From positions 1 through 64,000 of the forward strand of contig JAZAHA010000018.1 of NCBI GenBank assembly GCA_036231565.1: a DNA stretch of 64,000 bases, written 5' to 3'. This document shows positions 34,952 to 44,988 of this stretch, piece by piece. A model generated the notes under the pieces. It worked only from the letters and a program-made list of their open reading frames with translations, did no database searches and had not been told where the DNA came from. The stretch is from Maricaulis sp036231565. Lineage in GTDB: Bacteria; Pseudomonadota; Alphaproteobacteria; Caulobacterales; Maricaulaceae. The number at the start of each line of letters is the position of its first letter. Position 1 is the first letter of the stretch. The translations under genes were made by a program, and so were the position numbers.

Positions 34952-36277
34952 TCAGAACCGCGCCTTGATACCCACGATGCCGACATTGGACTGGACGCCG
35001 GACAGGGAGACGTCCTGGATGCCGACGAAGGGCTGGAAACCGTCATTGAAGACGTATTCCACGCCCAGATCGAGCTGCGGCGTGAGGTGCATTTCCAGGC
35101 CGAGCACGTGCTGGAAGGCCTCGTCGAACTCGGTATTGTCCGGGCCGAGCGTGGTGTGGGAGAAGACCGCGCTGAGATCGGTGTCATAGCCCAGCAGCTC
35201 GGTGCGATAGCGGCCCATCACGGTGAGCGCATCGAGATGGCGGTTGCCGTCGAAAGCCTGGCCGGTATCCGTGTTGAAGGCGGTCGCCGACCAGACATCG
35301 GTCGAGCGGGTGTATTCCACAGCGAGGTCGTAGCGCGGCGTGGTGTATTCCGCGGCGATATCCCACAGGCCGGTCCGGTATTCGATATAGACCAGCGGCG
35401 GACGCGGCGCGTTCGGCGGCGAGAAACGGTCGACGGCCTGCACCGTGTGGGCGGTGAAGTTGTTGTTGTAGATCGTGTCGTGCAGATAGCTGGCCGACAC
35501 GCGCAGGGCCCGGTCGTCGCCCAGATCGAAGCGGCGTTCGGCCTTGAGGGCGTAATTCGTGCCCAGACCGCCATCCCGGTCCATGGTGAAGCCGACGCGC
35601 AGCATGCGCTCGCCGGTCGCCGCCGTGGCGGACACGCGCCAGGTATCGGCGATATAGCCCAGCTCCAGCACCGGCTCGTCGGCCAGGGCCCAGAAGAAGT
35701 GCTGGTTGATGGAGTGGGTGAAGGGGTTGTAGCCGAACTGCTCGCCGAAATCGATCGTCTTGCGGCCATAGGCCAGATAGCCGCCGAACACATCGAGATT
35801 ACCCAGGACGGCATAGTATTCGCGCGTCTGGAACTGGTTCTGGTCGCGCGTGAAGGTGACTTCGGAATACTCGGTGTGCACGAAACCGGTCAGCCAGTTG
35901 CCCACGGCGCCGGTGAAGGTCAGGCCGGCCGCATTGATCACGAAATCGGAGTTTTCCTCGCCGGAGCCGTGCTGGTCGGGAAAGCGGTTGAGGATCGGGA
36001 ATTTGCCGGCCGTATCCGTGGTTTCGTGGAAATAGGCGCCCTTGAAGAAACCGCCCAGGGTCAGCGTGTTCGCATCGATCCGGCCGGACTGGCGCGCGCG
36101 CAGCAGAAAGGCGACATCCTGGGTCAGGCCTTCCTGGGTGTCGGCCAGTTGCGCGGTGAGCGCCGGGTCGACCCGGATATGCCGGCCCAGAGCCGTGTAT
36201 TCGACTTCGCGTTCCTGCGCCGAAACGGCACCACTCGCAGCCGCCAGAGCGGCCGACGCCAGAAGGATTGCTTTCAC
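34952..36277 (-). CDS. Outer-membrane beta-barrel protein, LbtU/porin-like
   Basis: A 441-aa exported protein with a signal peptide (MKAILLASAALAAASGAVSA, cleavage after VSA) and a C-terminal Phe preceded by alternating hydrophobic residues, the outer-membrane assembly signal. The many amphipathic strands with Y/F/W at ends suggest a barrel of 16-18 strands. The YLAYGRKTIDFGEQFGYNPFTHSINQ region resembles the LbtU siderophore-porin type, but the match is by pattern only. The transported solute is unknown. It lies at the edge of the accessory region, 191 nt from pnp. Confidence 0.7.
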   Translation of the reverse strand: MKAILLASAALAAASGAVSAQEREVEYTALGRHIRVDPALTAQLADTQEGLTQDVAFLLRARQSGRIDANTLTLGGFFKGAYFHETTDTAGKFPILNRFPDQHGSGEENSDFVINAAGLTFTGAVGNWLTGFVHTEYSEVTFTRDQNQFQTREYYAVLGNLDVFGGYLAYGRKTIDFGEQFGYNPFTHSINQHFFWALADEPVLELGYIADTWRVSATAATGERMLRVGFTMDRDGGLGTNYALKAERRFDLGDDRALRVSASYLHDTIYNNNFTAHTVQAVDRFSPPNAPRPPLVYIEYRTGLWDIAAEYTTPRYDLAVEYTRSTDVWSATAFNTDTGQAFDGNRHLDALTVMGRYRTELLGYDTDLSAVFSHTTLGPDNTEFDEAFQHVLGLEMHLTPQLDLGVEYVFNDGFQPFVGIQDVSLSGVQSNVGIVGIKARF

Positions 36278-36331
36278 TGATACGTCCCCTTTCGGCGTGA
36301 CACGCCGAGAATTACCGGAAAAGAGATCGGG

Positions 36332-36359
36332 TTATTATCAGCTCGCCGGAGCGGCGCAA
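36332..36359 (-). promoter_or_regulatory. Possible promoter of the outer-membrane barrel gene
   Basis: On the minus strand, TTGCGC (36359-36354) and TAATAA (36337-36332) are separated by 16 nt, about 55 nt before the start codon. The match is moderate, and other starts in the same AT-rich stretch are possible. Confidence 0.3.
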
Positions 36360-36401
36360 GCTGCGCTTGCCGCATAAATGATACTGACTTTACAGTGTGT
36401 T

Positions 36402-36441
36402 GAAATAGAAACGCCCCCGCAGGCGGAACCTGCGGGGGCGT
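36402..36441 (-). terminator. Strong Rho-independent terminator after pnp
   Basis: A perfect 13-bp stem (36411-36423 with 36429-36441) and 5-nt loop is followed on the minus strand by a T-rich tail. It lies 27 nt beyond the pnp stop and closes the truB-rpsO-pnp unit. Confidence 0.9.
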
Positions 36442-36468
36442 CTCGTTCCAGTCGGGATGAAGCGGGCC

Positions 36469-38598
<2,130 letters not shown>

Positions 38599-38627
38599 AT
38601 CGTCTTTCGTACGGATGTGGTCGCGGA

Positions 38628-38897
38628 TCAGCGGCGCAGACCCAGCTTCTCGATAAGCGCCGTATAACGCGCTTCGTCTTTCTTCTTCAGGTAGTCGAGA
38701 AGCCGGCGACGCTGGGAAACCATTTTCAGAAGGCCGCGACGCGAGTGGTTGTCCTTCTTGTGGCTCTTGAAGTGCTCGGTGAGGTTGGCGATCCGTTCGG
38801 TCAGGATAGCCACCTGGACTTCGGGCGAACCCGTATCCGTGTTGCCGCGAGCATTGTCTTTGATGAGCGCGGTCTTGCGCTCTTGCGTAATCGACAT
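38628..38897 (-). CDS. rpsO: 30S ribosomal protein S15
   Basis: An 89-aa ribosomal protein that binds the central domain of 16S rRNA. It has T-G-S-P-E-V-Q-V-A-I-L-T-E-R-I, H-F-K-S-H-K-K-D-N-H-S-R-R-G-L and Y-L-K-K-K-D-E-A-R-Y, the full S15 pattern. It sits between truB (33 nt) and pnp (29 nt), the order seen in most bacteria. Confidence 0.98.
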   Translation of the reverse strand: MSITQERKTALIKDNARGNTDTGSPEVQVAILTERIANLTEHFKSHKKDNHSRRGLLKMVSQRRRLLDYLKKKDEARYTALIEKLGLRR

Positions 38898-38930
38898 CGT
38901 GTTCTCCTAAAACTCGTTATGTCGCCCCGG

Positions 38931-39887
38931 TCACGGGGTGAGGTTGAAAACGCGCCAGGGCTGGAATTTTCCGGCTCTGGCGTCGCCGATCGCGACTGCC
39001 TGGTCCTTGCAGGTCGCCAAAGCCGAGAAGCTGCAGTCCCGACCCGCAATCGAGAGCGGGCGTCGCTGCGTTTTCAGCTCTTGCGCCTGACGCGGGAGCA
39101 GGACGATCGAGCGTCCTTGCTTCAATTGGAAGGCTTCCTCCTCGGTCACGGCCAGGGCCGGGATGTCGTCCAGCGCGGTCTGAACCGGGAGCAGAGCTTC
39201 CGAAGCGGCGCCCTTATGAGCCATTTCTTCCAATACGTCCAGTCTTGTGGATTCAGCCTCATCGAAACGGCCGACCCGGATCCGGCGCAGCGCCGCCACA
39301 TGGCCCTCCGTACCCAGCGCGAAGGCCAGATCGCGGGCCAGGGAACGCACATAGACGCCCTTGCCGCAGCGCATCTCCAGCACCGCCATATCCGGCGAGG
39401 GACAGTCCATCAGGCTCAGCGCGGAGACGTGCACCTGGCGCGCCTCCAGCTCGACCGTCTCGCCGTCGCGAGCGAGGTCGTAGGCGCGCTCGCCATCCAC
39501 CTTGATCGCCGAATAGACCGGCGGCACCTGTTCGATATCACCGATGAAGCCGCCCAGCGCCGCCTCGATCGCCGCCCGGTCCGGGCGCACATCCGACGTG
39601 GCGACAATCTCGCCCTCGGTATCCAGCGTGTCGGTGCGCTCGCCCCACTTCACCGTGAAGCGGTAGATCTTCTCGCCCTCGACGGCGAAGGGCACGGTCT
39701 TGGTCGCCTCGCCCAGCGCGATCGGCAGCAGGCCGGAGGCCAGCGGGTCGAGCGTGCCGGCATGGCCCGCCTTCTTCGCATTGAAGATGCGGCGGACGGC
39801 CGAGACGGCCTGGGTGGAGGTCATGTCGAGCGGCTTGTCCAGGACGATCCAGCCATGGACGTCCAGCCCCTTGCGGCGACGGGCCAT
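38931..39887 (-). CDS. truB: tRNA pseudouridine-55 synthase
   Basis: TruB makes pseudouridine 55 in the T loop of tRNAs. The 318-aa protein has the catalytic Asp in AGHAGTLDPLASGLLPI (about residue 46), the K-x-Y-x-x-x-x-K-x-G-x-x-T-D-T-x-D motif (KIYRFTVKWGERTDTLD) and G-V-Y-V-R-S-L-A-R-D-L. A PUA-like C-terminal part follows. It is the middle gene of rbfA-truB-rpsO-pnp. Confidence 0.97.
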   Translation of the reverse strand: MARRRKGLDVHGWIVLDKPLDMTSTQAVSAVRRIFNAKKAGHAGTLDPLASGLLPIALGEATKTVPFAVEGEKIYRFTVKWGERTDTLDTEGEIVATSDVRPDRAAIEAALGGFIGDIEQVPPVYSAIKVDGERAYDLARDGETVELEARQVHVSALSLMDCPSPDMAVLEMRCGKGVYVRSLARDLAFALGTEGHVAALRRIRVGRFDEAESTRLDVLEEMAHKGAASEALLPVQTALDDIPALAVTEEEAFQLKQGRSIVLLPRQAQELKTQRRPLSIAGRDCSFSALATCKDQAVAIGDARAGKFQPWRVFNLTP

Positions 39888-39954
39888 ATAAATCTCCTTC
39901 TTGCGCCGGGGATCGGACCCGGATGCTCAAGAGCGGTCTGAAAGGGCGGCGAGG

Positions 39955-40377
39955 CTATTCCTCTTCGTCGCCCGGATGATCGTGTTTGAGGTCCTGCCTG
40001 ACCTGCGGCCGCGACAGCAATTCGTCGACATGGCTGGCCGTGTCGAAACTGTTGTCGGGATGGAAGTTGAGCTGCGGCGTGAACTTCATGTCGATCTCGC
40101 GTCCCAGCTTGCCGCGCAGATAGCTGGCGGCACGGTTGAGCGCCGCGGCCAGACGCACCTGGTCGCCCTGGCCGAGCGGCGCGACATAGACTTTCGCCTG
40201 GCGCAGATCGGGGCTGGGCCGCACCTCGGTGACCGAGATCAGCACGCCGTCCAGATCCGGATCGCGCAGCTCCTCGCGGGCGAGAATGTCGACCAGCGCA
40301 TGACGGATAAGCTCACCCGCGCGCAGCTGGCGCTGCGAGGGGCCCTTGGTTTCGTTGCGATGCTGATGCCTGGCCAT
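39955..40377 (-). CDS. rbfA: 30S ribosome-binding factor A
   Basis: RbfA helps late 30S maturation at the 5' end of 16S rRNA. The 140-aa KH-like protein has R-A-G-E-L-I-R-H-A-L, V-T-E-V-R-P-S-P-D-L-R-Q-A-K-V-Y-V and the PQLNFHPDNSFDTASHVDELL C-terminal pattern. GGAG nine nt before the chosen ATG fixes MARHQHRNE as start; another ATG 12 nt upstream lacks spacing. In most relatives rbfA directly follows infB; here two NTF2-like genes on the other strand lie between, so rbfA must have its own promoter. Confidence 0.95.
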   Translation of the reverse strand: MARHQHRNETKGPSQRQLRAGELIRHALVDILAREELRDPDLDGVLISVTEVRPSPDLRQAKVYVAPLGQGDQVRLAAALNRAASYLRGKLGREIDMKFTPQLNFHPDNSFDTASHVDELLSRPQVRQDLKHDHPGDEEE

Positions 40378-40541
40378 GACGCGCTCCATCGGTTCGGGTC
40401 CGGGGCGCGGGGGTTTACGCCTCTTGCCGCGATGATGCAAGGCATGCGCCCGGCTTTGCGGGGCGGCGGCTCGCAAAAGCGTGAATGGCCGCGCCCGGGC
40501 GCCGCGTCTAGTCTCGCTCATCCCTTGGGAGGAAGACACAG

Positions 40542-41018
40542 ATGGACAAGTCGGTTGCCGGCTTTTTCGTGATCATGATGGCGCTGGTCGCCCGGCAGGA
40601 CGATGCACCGCCGGAGGTCCCGGTCGCGCAGGCCTATCTGTCCGCCTACCAGGCGCAGGACTTCGATGCGCTGGCCGGACTCTATGCCGAGGACGCCGTC
40701 TTCGTCGATCCGACCTCCTTCGATGTCGGCGCAATCACACCGCCGATCGGCTGGCAGGGCCGCGAGGCCATCCTCAGCGGATTGCGTTCGTGGAATGTCG
40801 AACGGCTCGAATATGCCGTCGATCGCAATTATCAGGCGTCCGGACGCACCGTCTTTGACGGCGCGGTCACTGCTGTCTACGCGCTGGAAGACGGGGAACG
40901 GCACTACCGCTTTCCCATTGTCACCATCGTCACAGTGCAGGACGGCCAGGTCGTCGAGCATCGCGACTATACCGACTATGCCGGCATGGCACAGATCGAT
41001 CCGGCCGGCGATCACTGA
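40542..41018 (+). CDS. NTF2-like (SnoaL-type) protein, first of a tandem pair
   Basis: A 158-aa protein with a short hydrophobic N-terminus (possible signal sequence) and a cone-shaped NTF2/SnoaL fold: helix V-A-Q-A-Y-L-S-A-Y, then A-G-L-Y-A-E-D-A-V-F-V-D-P, G-R-E-A-I-L-S-G-L and the final strand pair. Its second half resembles the next gene closely (G-R-E-A-x-x, H-R-D-Y-T-D-Y-A), so the two are paralogues. A strong GGGAGG Shine-Dalgarno lies 9 nt before the ATG. The fold is used by enzymes and binding proteins alike, so the function is open. It is divergent from rbfA. Confidence 0.75.
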   Translation: MDKSVAGFFVIMMALVARQDDAPPEVPVAQAYLSAYQAQDFDALAGLYAEDAVFVDPTSFDVGAITPPIGWQGREAILSGLRSWNVERLEYAVDRNYQASGRTVFDGAVTAVYALEDGERHYRFPIVTIVTVQDGQVVEHRDYTDYAGMAQIDPAGDH

Positions 41019-41030
41019 CGGGGAATTTGT

Positions 41031-41534
41031 ATGAGAAAACATACCGTTGCGGCAGCGTTGATGGCGGGCCTGGCCTGGGTGCCCGCGGCCCGGGCGCAGG
41101 AGATGAACGAGACCGAGCGCTTCGCCCGCGCTTACATGGAACACTATTCCGCCGTCGACTGGGATACGATGGAGGGCTATCTGGCCGAGGATGTGGTGTT
41201 CGCCGACCCGACCGCGATGGGTCCGGACTATGGCGAGGACGGGGCCTTGTACGAGGGCCGCGAGGCGGTCATGGAGGCCCTGCGCAGCTTCAGTGCCAGC
41301 TATAATCCCATCGAGCTCGGCTTCGAGTGGGACACCGTGTTCGAGAGCAATGGCCGCGTTGTCTTCATGGGCCATGTCAACGCGCTCTATCCGGCACGTA
41401 CAGAGGGGCAGAATTTCCGCTGGCGCGCCGAACAGGTCACCGTGGTGACCGTCCGCGACGGCGTGGTGATCCGTCATGACGACTACGCCAATTACGCCAA
41501 CCCGGAACAGGGGCTGATCCCGGCCGCCGAGTGA
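41031..41534 (+). CDS. Secreted NTF2-like (SnoaL-type) protein, second of a tandem pair
   Basis: A 167-aa protein with a clear signal peptide (MRKHTVAAALMAGLAWVPA, cleavage after ARA) and an NTF2-like domain: F-A-R-A-Y-M-E-H-Y, M-E-G-Y-L-A-E-D-V-V-F-A-D-P, G-R-E-A-V-M-E-A-L and the H-D-D-Y-A-N-Y-A end. It starts 12 nt after the related upstream gene, so they form a two-gene operon. Possibly a periplasmic binding protein or enzyme. A strong terminator follows. Confidence 0.78.
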   Translation: MRKHTVAAALMAGLAWVPAARAQEMNETERFARAYMEHYSAVDWDTMEGYLAEDVVFADPTAMGPDYGEDGALYEGREAVMEALRSFSASYNPIELGFEWDTVFESNGRVVFMGHVNALYPARTEGQNFRWRAEQVTVVTVRDGVVIRHDDYANYANPEQGLIPAAE

Positions 41535-41560
41535 TCCACCGCCCTTATCGCTGAATGCAG

Positions 41561-41593
41561 AAAGGGCGGCCCCTGACGGAGCCGCCCTTTTTT
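41561..41593 (+). terminator. Rho-independent terminator between the NTF2 pair and infB
   Basis: A 10-bp stem (41561-41570 with 41581-41590) and 10-nt loop merges into six T residues (41588-41593) on the plus strand. It ends the NTF2-like operon; read from infB it has only three T's beyond the stem and would be weaker. Confidence 0.85.
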
Positions 41594-41618
41594 AATGCCA
41601 GCTGTTCGGCCGAACCGG

Positions 41619-44210
41619 TCAGTCCAGCTTGCGGGCGATCTCGACCACTTCGAAACACTCGATCTGGTCGCCCTTCTGCAGGTCGTCGTAATTCTCGAAG
41701 GCCATGCCGCACTCGGTACCGGCACGAACCTCGGGAACTTCGTCCTTGAAGCGCTTGAGGGTTTTCAGATGGCCCTCGTGCAGCACCGTGTCGTCGCGCA
41801 GCAGGCGCACGCCGCAGCCGCGCTTCACCACGCCTTCGGTCACGCGGCAACCGGCGACCTTGCCGACCTTGGTGATGTTGAACACTTCCAGGATCTCGGC
41901 ATAACCGATGAAGTTCTCGCGCTTCTCCGGCGCCAGCATGCCTTCCATCGTGTTCTTCACGTCGTCCAGCACGTCGTAGATGACCGAGTAGTAGCGGATC
42001 TCGACACCTTCACGCTCGGCCAGCTCGCGGGCCTGCTTGTTGGCACGGACGTTGAAGGCGAAGACCGGCGCACCGGACGACTTGGCCAGGAGCACGTCGC
42101 TCTCGTTCACACCGCCCGGGGCAGCGTGGACGACACGGGCCCGGACCTCGTCATTGCCCAGCTTCTCGAGCGACTGCTTGATCGCCTCGGCCGAGCCCTG
42201 CACATCCGCCTTCACCAGCAGCGGCATTTCCTGGGTCTTGTCCTGCTTCAGGCGCGCCATCATCTGCTCGAGCGAGGCTCCGCCACCGCTGATCGCACCG
42301 GCCGCCTGACGCTCCTTGCGCTGGCGGTAATCGGCGATCTCGCGAGCCCGGGCCTCGTTCTCGACAACGGCGAAGACCTCGCCCGGTTCCGGCGCCCCGT
42401 CGAGGCCGAGAATCTCGGCCGGCACGGACGGTTCGGCGGAATCGAGCTGCTGGCCACGCTCATTGACCAGGGCACGCACACGGCCCCATTGCGCGCCGGC
42501 AACGACGATATCGCCCCGTTTCAGCGTACCGCGGCGCACCAGCACCGTGGCGACCGGACCGCGACCCTTGTCGACCTGGCTTTCGATGACCACGCCTTCG
42601 GCCGCGCGGTCGGGATTGGCCTTCAGATCGAGCAGTTCGGCCTGCAGATTGATCGCCTCGGTCAGCTCGTCGAGACCTTCGCGCTTCTTGGCCGAGACAT
42701 TCACCGACTGCACGTCACCGGACATCGCTTCCACGACGATCTCGTGCTGCAGCAGGTCGGTGAGGACCTTTTGCGGATTGGCATCCGGCTTGTCGCACTT
42801 GTTGACCGCCACGATGATCGGCGTACCCGCCGCCTTGGCGTGATTGATCGCCTCGATGGTCTGCGGCTTGACGCTGTCATCGGCCGCCACGACCAGGATC
42901 ACGATATCGGTCGCCTCGGCACCGCGCGAGCGCATGGCCGAGAAGGCCGCGTGGCCCGGCGTGTCGAGGAAGGTGATCTTCTCGCCGCCCTTCAGCTGTA
43001 CCTGGTAGGCACCGATATGCTGGGTGATGCCACCCGCCTCGCCGGCGGCCACATCGGTGGCCCGAAGCGCGTCGAGCAGCGAGGTCTTGCCGTGGTCGAC
43101 ATGGCCCATGACGGCGATGACCGGCGCACGGGAGACCTGGCTTTCTTCCGGATCGTCCTCGGCGATGAAGCCCTCTTCCACATCGGACTCGGAGACGCGC
43201 TTCACGGTGTGGCCGAATTCCTCGACCACCAGCTCGGCAGTGTCGGCATCGAGCACGTCGTTCACGCGGACCATCTGGCCCTGCTTCATCAGGTATTTGA
43301 CGACGTCGACAGCGCGTTCCGCCATACGGTTGGCCAGGTCGGACACCGTGATGGCTTCCGGGATGACCACATCGCGGGCAATCTTGTCACGGCCTGTGCC
43401 GGTATCCTGGCGGCGCTGCTTTTCGCGCTCGCGGGCCCGGCGCACCGAGGCGAGCGAACGCTGCCGCTCCTCGTCGCCATCGACGATATTCTGGATCGTC
43501 AGCTTGCCGCGGCGGCGATTGTCGGTCTTGGCACGGGCCGGCTGGGCCTTGGCCGGGCCGGGTCCGGCACTGCCCTTGCGCTTGACGCGGCCGCCCATGG
43601 CCTCGAGCGCCGATGCGGCGTCCTCGCCGTCATCGCGGCGGTCACGGCGCGGCTCGTCCTTGTCCTTGGCCGGTGCAACCTTGCGGCGCGGCTCGTCATC
43701 GCCGCGCGGCGCATCCTGGGCCGCTGCCAGATTGGCCGCCTCTTCTTCCGCCTTGCGACGCGCTTCGTCCGCTGCCTTGCGACGGGCCTCTTCCTCGGCC
43801 TCGCGCGCTTCGCGTTCCTCGCGCTCGCGCTGCTCCTCGAGGTGACGCTGTTCGTCCGCGGCGCGCTGGGCGCGCTCCTCGGCCTCTTTTTTCTTCAGCG
43901 CTTCGCGGTCAGCCGCCTCGGCCCGGGCCCGGGCGATGGCGCGCTGACGGGCGACCAGTTCCTCTTCGGACAGGCCGAGCTGGCGCGCCTTGGCCGCAAG
44001 CGCACTTTCGCCGCCCTTGGCCGCGCCGCCGGCACCCTTGCCGGTTCCCGGAGCTCCGTCCTTGCCCGGTGTCGCCACGCGCTTGCGCTTCTTCTCGACC
44101 ACCACAGCCTTGGAGCGTCCGCGCGCAAAACTCTGCTGCACGGTGCCGGAGCCGGATCGTTTCAAAGACAGCGGCCGGCGGCCGGACTTGTTGTCGTCTG
44201 CGTCGCTCAT
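41619..44210 (-). CDS. infB: Translation initiation factor IF-2
   Basis: IF-2 is the GTPase that brings fMet-tRNA to the 30S subunit and promotes subunit joining. The 863-aa protein has a long, charged N-terminal region rich in E, R, K and A (about 20-260, likely coiled coil and linker). The G domain follows: G1 GHVDHGKTS, G3 DTPGHAAF, G4 NKCDKPDA, then domains II-IV. The start at MSDADDNKSG gives the usual length. It is the 3' member of rimP-nusA-ylxR-infB. In most relatives rbfA follows directly, but here it is split off. Confidence 0.97.
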   Translation of the reverse strand: MSDADDNKSGRRPLSLKRSGSGTVQQSFARGRSKAVVVEKKRKRVATPGKDGAPGTGKGAGGAAKGGESALAAKARQLGLSEEELVARQRAIARARAEAADREALKKKEAEERAQRAADEQRHLEEQREREEREAREAEEEARRKAADEARRKAEEEAANLAAAQDAPRGDDEPRRKVAPAKDKDEPRRDRRDDGEDAASALEAMGGRVKRKGSAGPGPAKAQPARAKTDNRRRGKLTIQNIVDGDEERQRSLASVRRAREREKQRRQDTGTGRDKIARDVVIPEAITVSDLANRMAERAVDVVKYLMKQGQMVRVNDVLDADTAELVVEEFGHTVKRVSESDVEEGFIAEDDPEESQVSRAPVIAVMGHVDHGKTSLLDALRATDVAAGEAGGITQHIGAYQVQLKGGEKITFLDTPGHAAFSAMRSRGAEATDIVILVVAADDSVKPQTIEAINHAKAAGTPIIVAVNKCDKPDANPQKVLTDLLQHEIVVEAMSGDVQSVNVSAKKREGLDELTEAINLQAELLDLKANPDRAAEGVVIESQVDKGRGPVATVLVRRGTLKRGDIVVAGAQWGRVRALVNERGQQLDSAEPSVPAEILGLDGAPEPGEVFAVVENEARAREIADYRQRKERQAAGAISGGGASLEQMMARLKQDKTQEMPLLVKADVQGSAEAIKQSLEKLGNDEVRARVVHAAPGGVNESDVLLAKSSGAPVFAFNVRANKQARELAEREGVEIRYYSVIYDVLDDVKNTMEGMLAPEKRENFIGYAEILEVFNITKVGKVAGCRVTEGVVKRGCGVRLLRDDTVLHEGHLKTLKRFKDEVPEVRAGTECGMAFENYDDLQKGDQIECFEVVEIARKLD

Positions 44211-44352
44211 GCGAGCCTTCCAAATCGGCTTTCGTTCCACGTTCCGCCCCGGTAGCCGAATGCCGGTGCGGCGCACTGTTCAAACCTGCTCGTCCGGTCT
44301 GAAGGCTCGCTAAACTAGCCAGCTCCGGCCCGGACGCAACCGCGAAGGCGGT

Positions 44353-44988
44353 TCATTTCGCATCTGCCGCAAGACCCGCCCCGTGCGGGTCGAGCGGCCG
44401 GAAGCCCGCAAGCTTCCGCATCACCGCCGAAAAGGCCCGCGCCTGCGGTCCCTCCGACAGGGAGGCATGGACCACCGGACCGCGCCCCAGCGCCTGCCCG
44501 ATGACTTCCGCCTCGAAACATCCCGCAACCGGGATATCGCCCCAGGCTGCGCGTGCCAGCCGGTCGAGTTTCGACCGGCCATCCGCCGCCCCGTCCGACG
44601 CCTCGATGCGCCAGGCCGGGCGGGCGGCCTTGAGGGCGAGACGCACCGCGTCCTGCCCCGCTGCAAGCTCGCCGGCCCGGCGCGCCAGACCCATCAGGTT
44701 CAGCGCACGCTCGGCCAGAAGCCGTTCAATCGTCCCGGCGAAATCCTCCGGGACCGAGACCGGACCGCCAAAGGCCCGGTTGAATGCCTTGCGGGCCACC
44801 GCCCGCTCCACCGACGCGCGGTCGGCGGAAACCCAGGCACCGCGGCCCGGGAGTTTCGCGGCCAGGTCGGGCACCACGCTGCCATCCGGCGCGAGGGCGA
44901 TGCGGACCAGGTCCGCCTCATCCCTCACTTCACCGCTGGCGACGCAGCGCCGTTCACGCGCCCGGCCGCTGTCAGGAGACCTAGTCAG
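44353..44988 (-). CDS. YlxR (DUF448) - L7Ae fusion RNA-binding protein
   Basis: An N-terminal YlxR/DUF448 domain (R-A-R-E-R-R-C-V-A-S-G-E, then L-P-G-R-G-A-W-V) is joined to a C-terminal L7Ae-like domain (L-A-E-R-A-L-N-L-M-G-L-A-R-R-A-G, with a G-Q-A-L-G-R segment). This alphaproteobacterial fusion sits between nusA and infB and probably binds RNA. No ATG, GTG or TTG lies between the nusA stop and the conserved R-E-R-R-C. The chosen start is a CTG at 44988, 7 nt after GAGGAG, overlapping the nusA end; the only in-frame ATG is at 45078, which would overlap nusA by 98 nt. The start is therefore uncertain, though the gene is not. Confidence 0.85.
   Translation of the reverse strand: MTRSPDSGRARERRCVASGEVRDEADLVRIALAPDGSVVPDLAAKLPGRGAWVSADRASVERAVARKAFNRAFGGPVSVPEDFAGTIERLLAERALNLMGLARRAGELAAGQDAVRLALKAARPAWRIEASDGAADGRSKLDRLARAAWGDIPVAGCFEAEVIGQALGRGPVVHASLSEGPQARAFSAVMRKLAGFRPLDPHGAGLAADAK

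Noticed and set aside
41595..44255. An 886-codon plus-strand open frame opposite infB
   Set aside because: It is the complement of the IF-2 gene; IF-2 motifs are all on the minus strand. The same applies to long plus-strand frames opposite nusA, lnt, miaB and the outer-membrane barrel gene.
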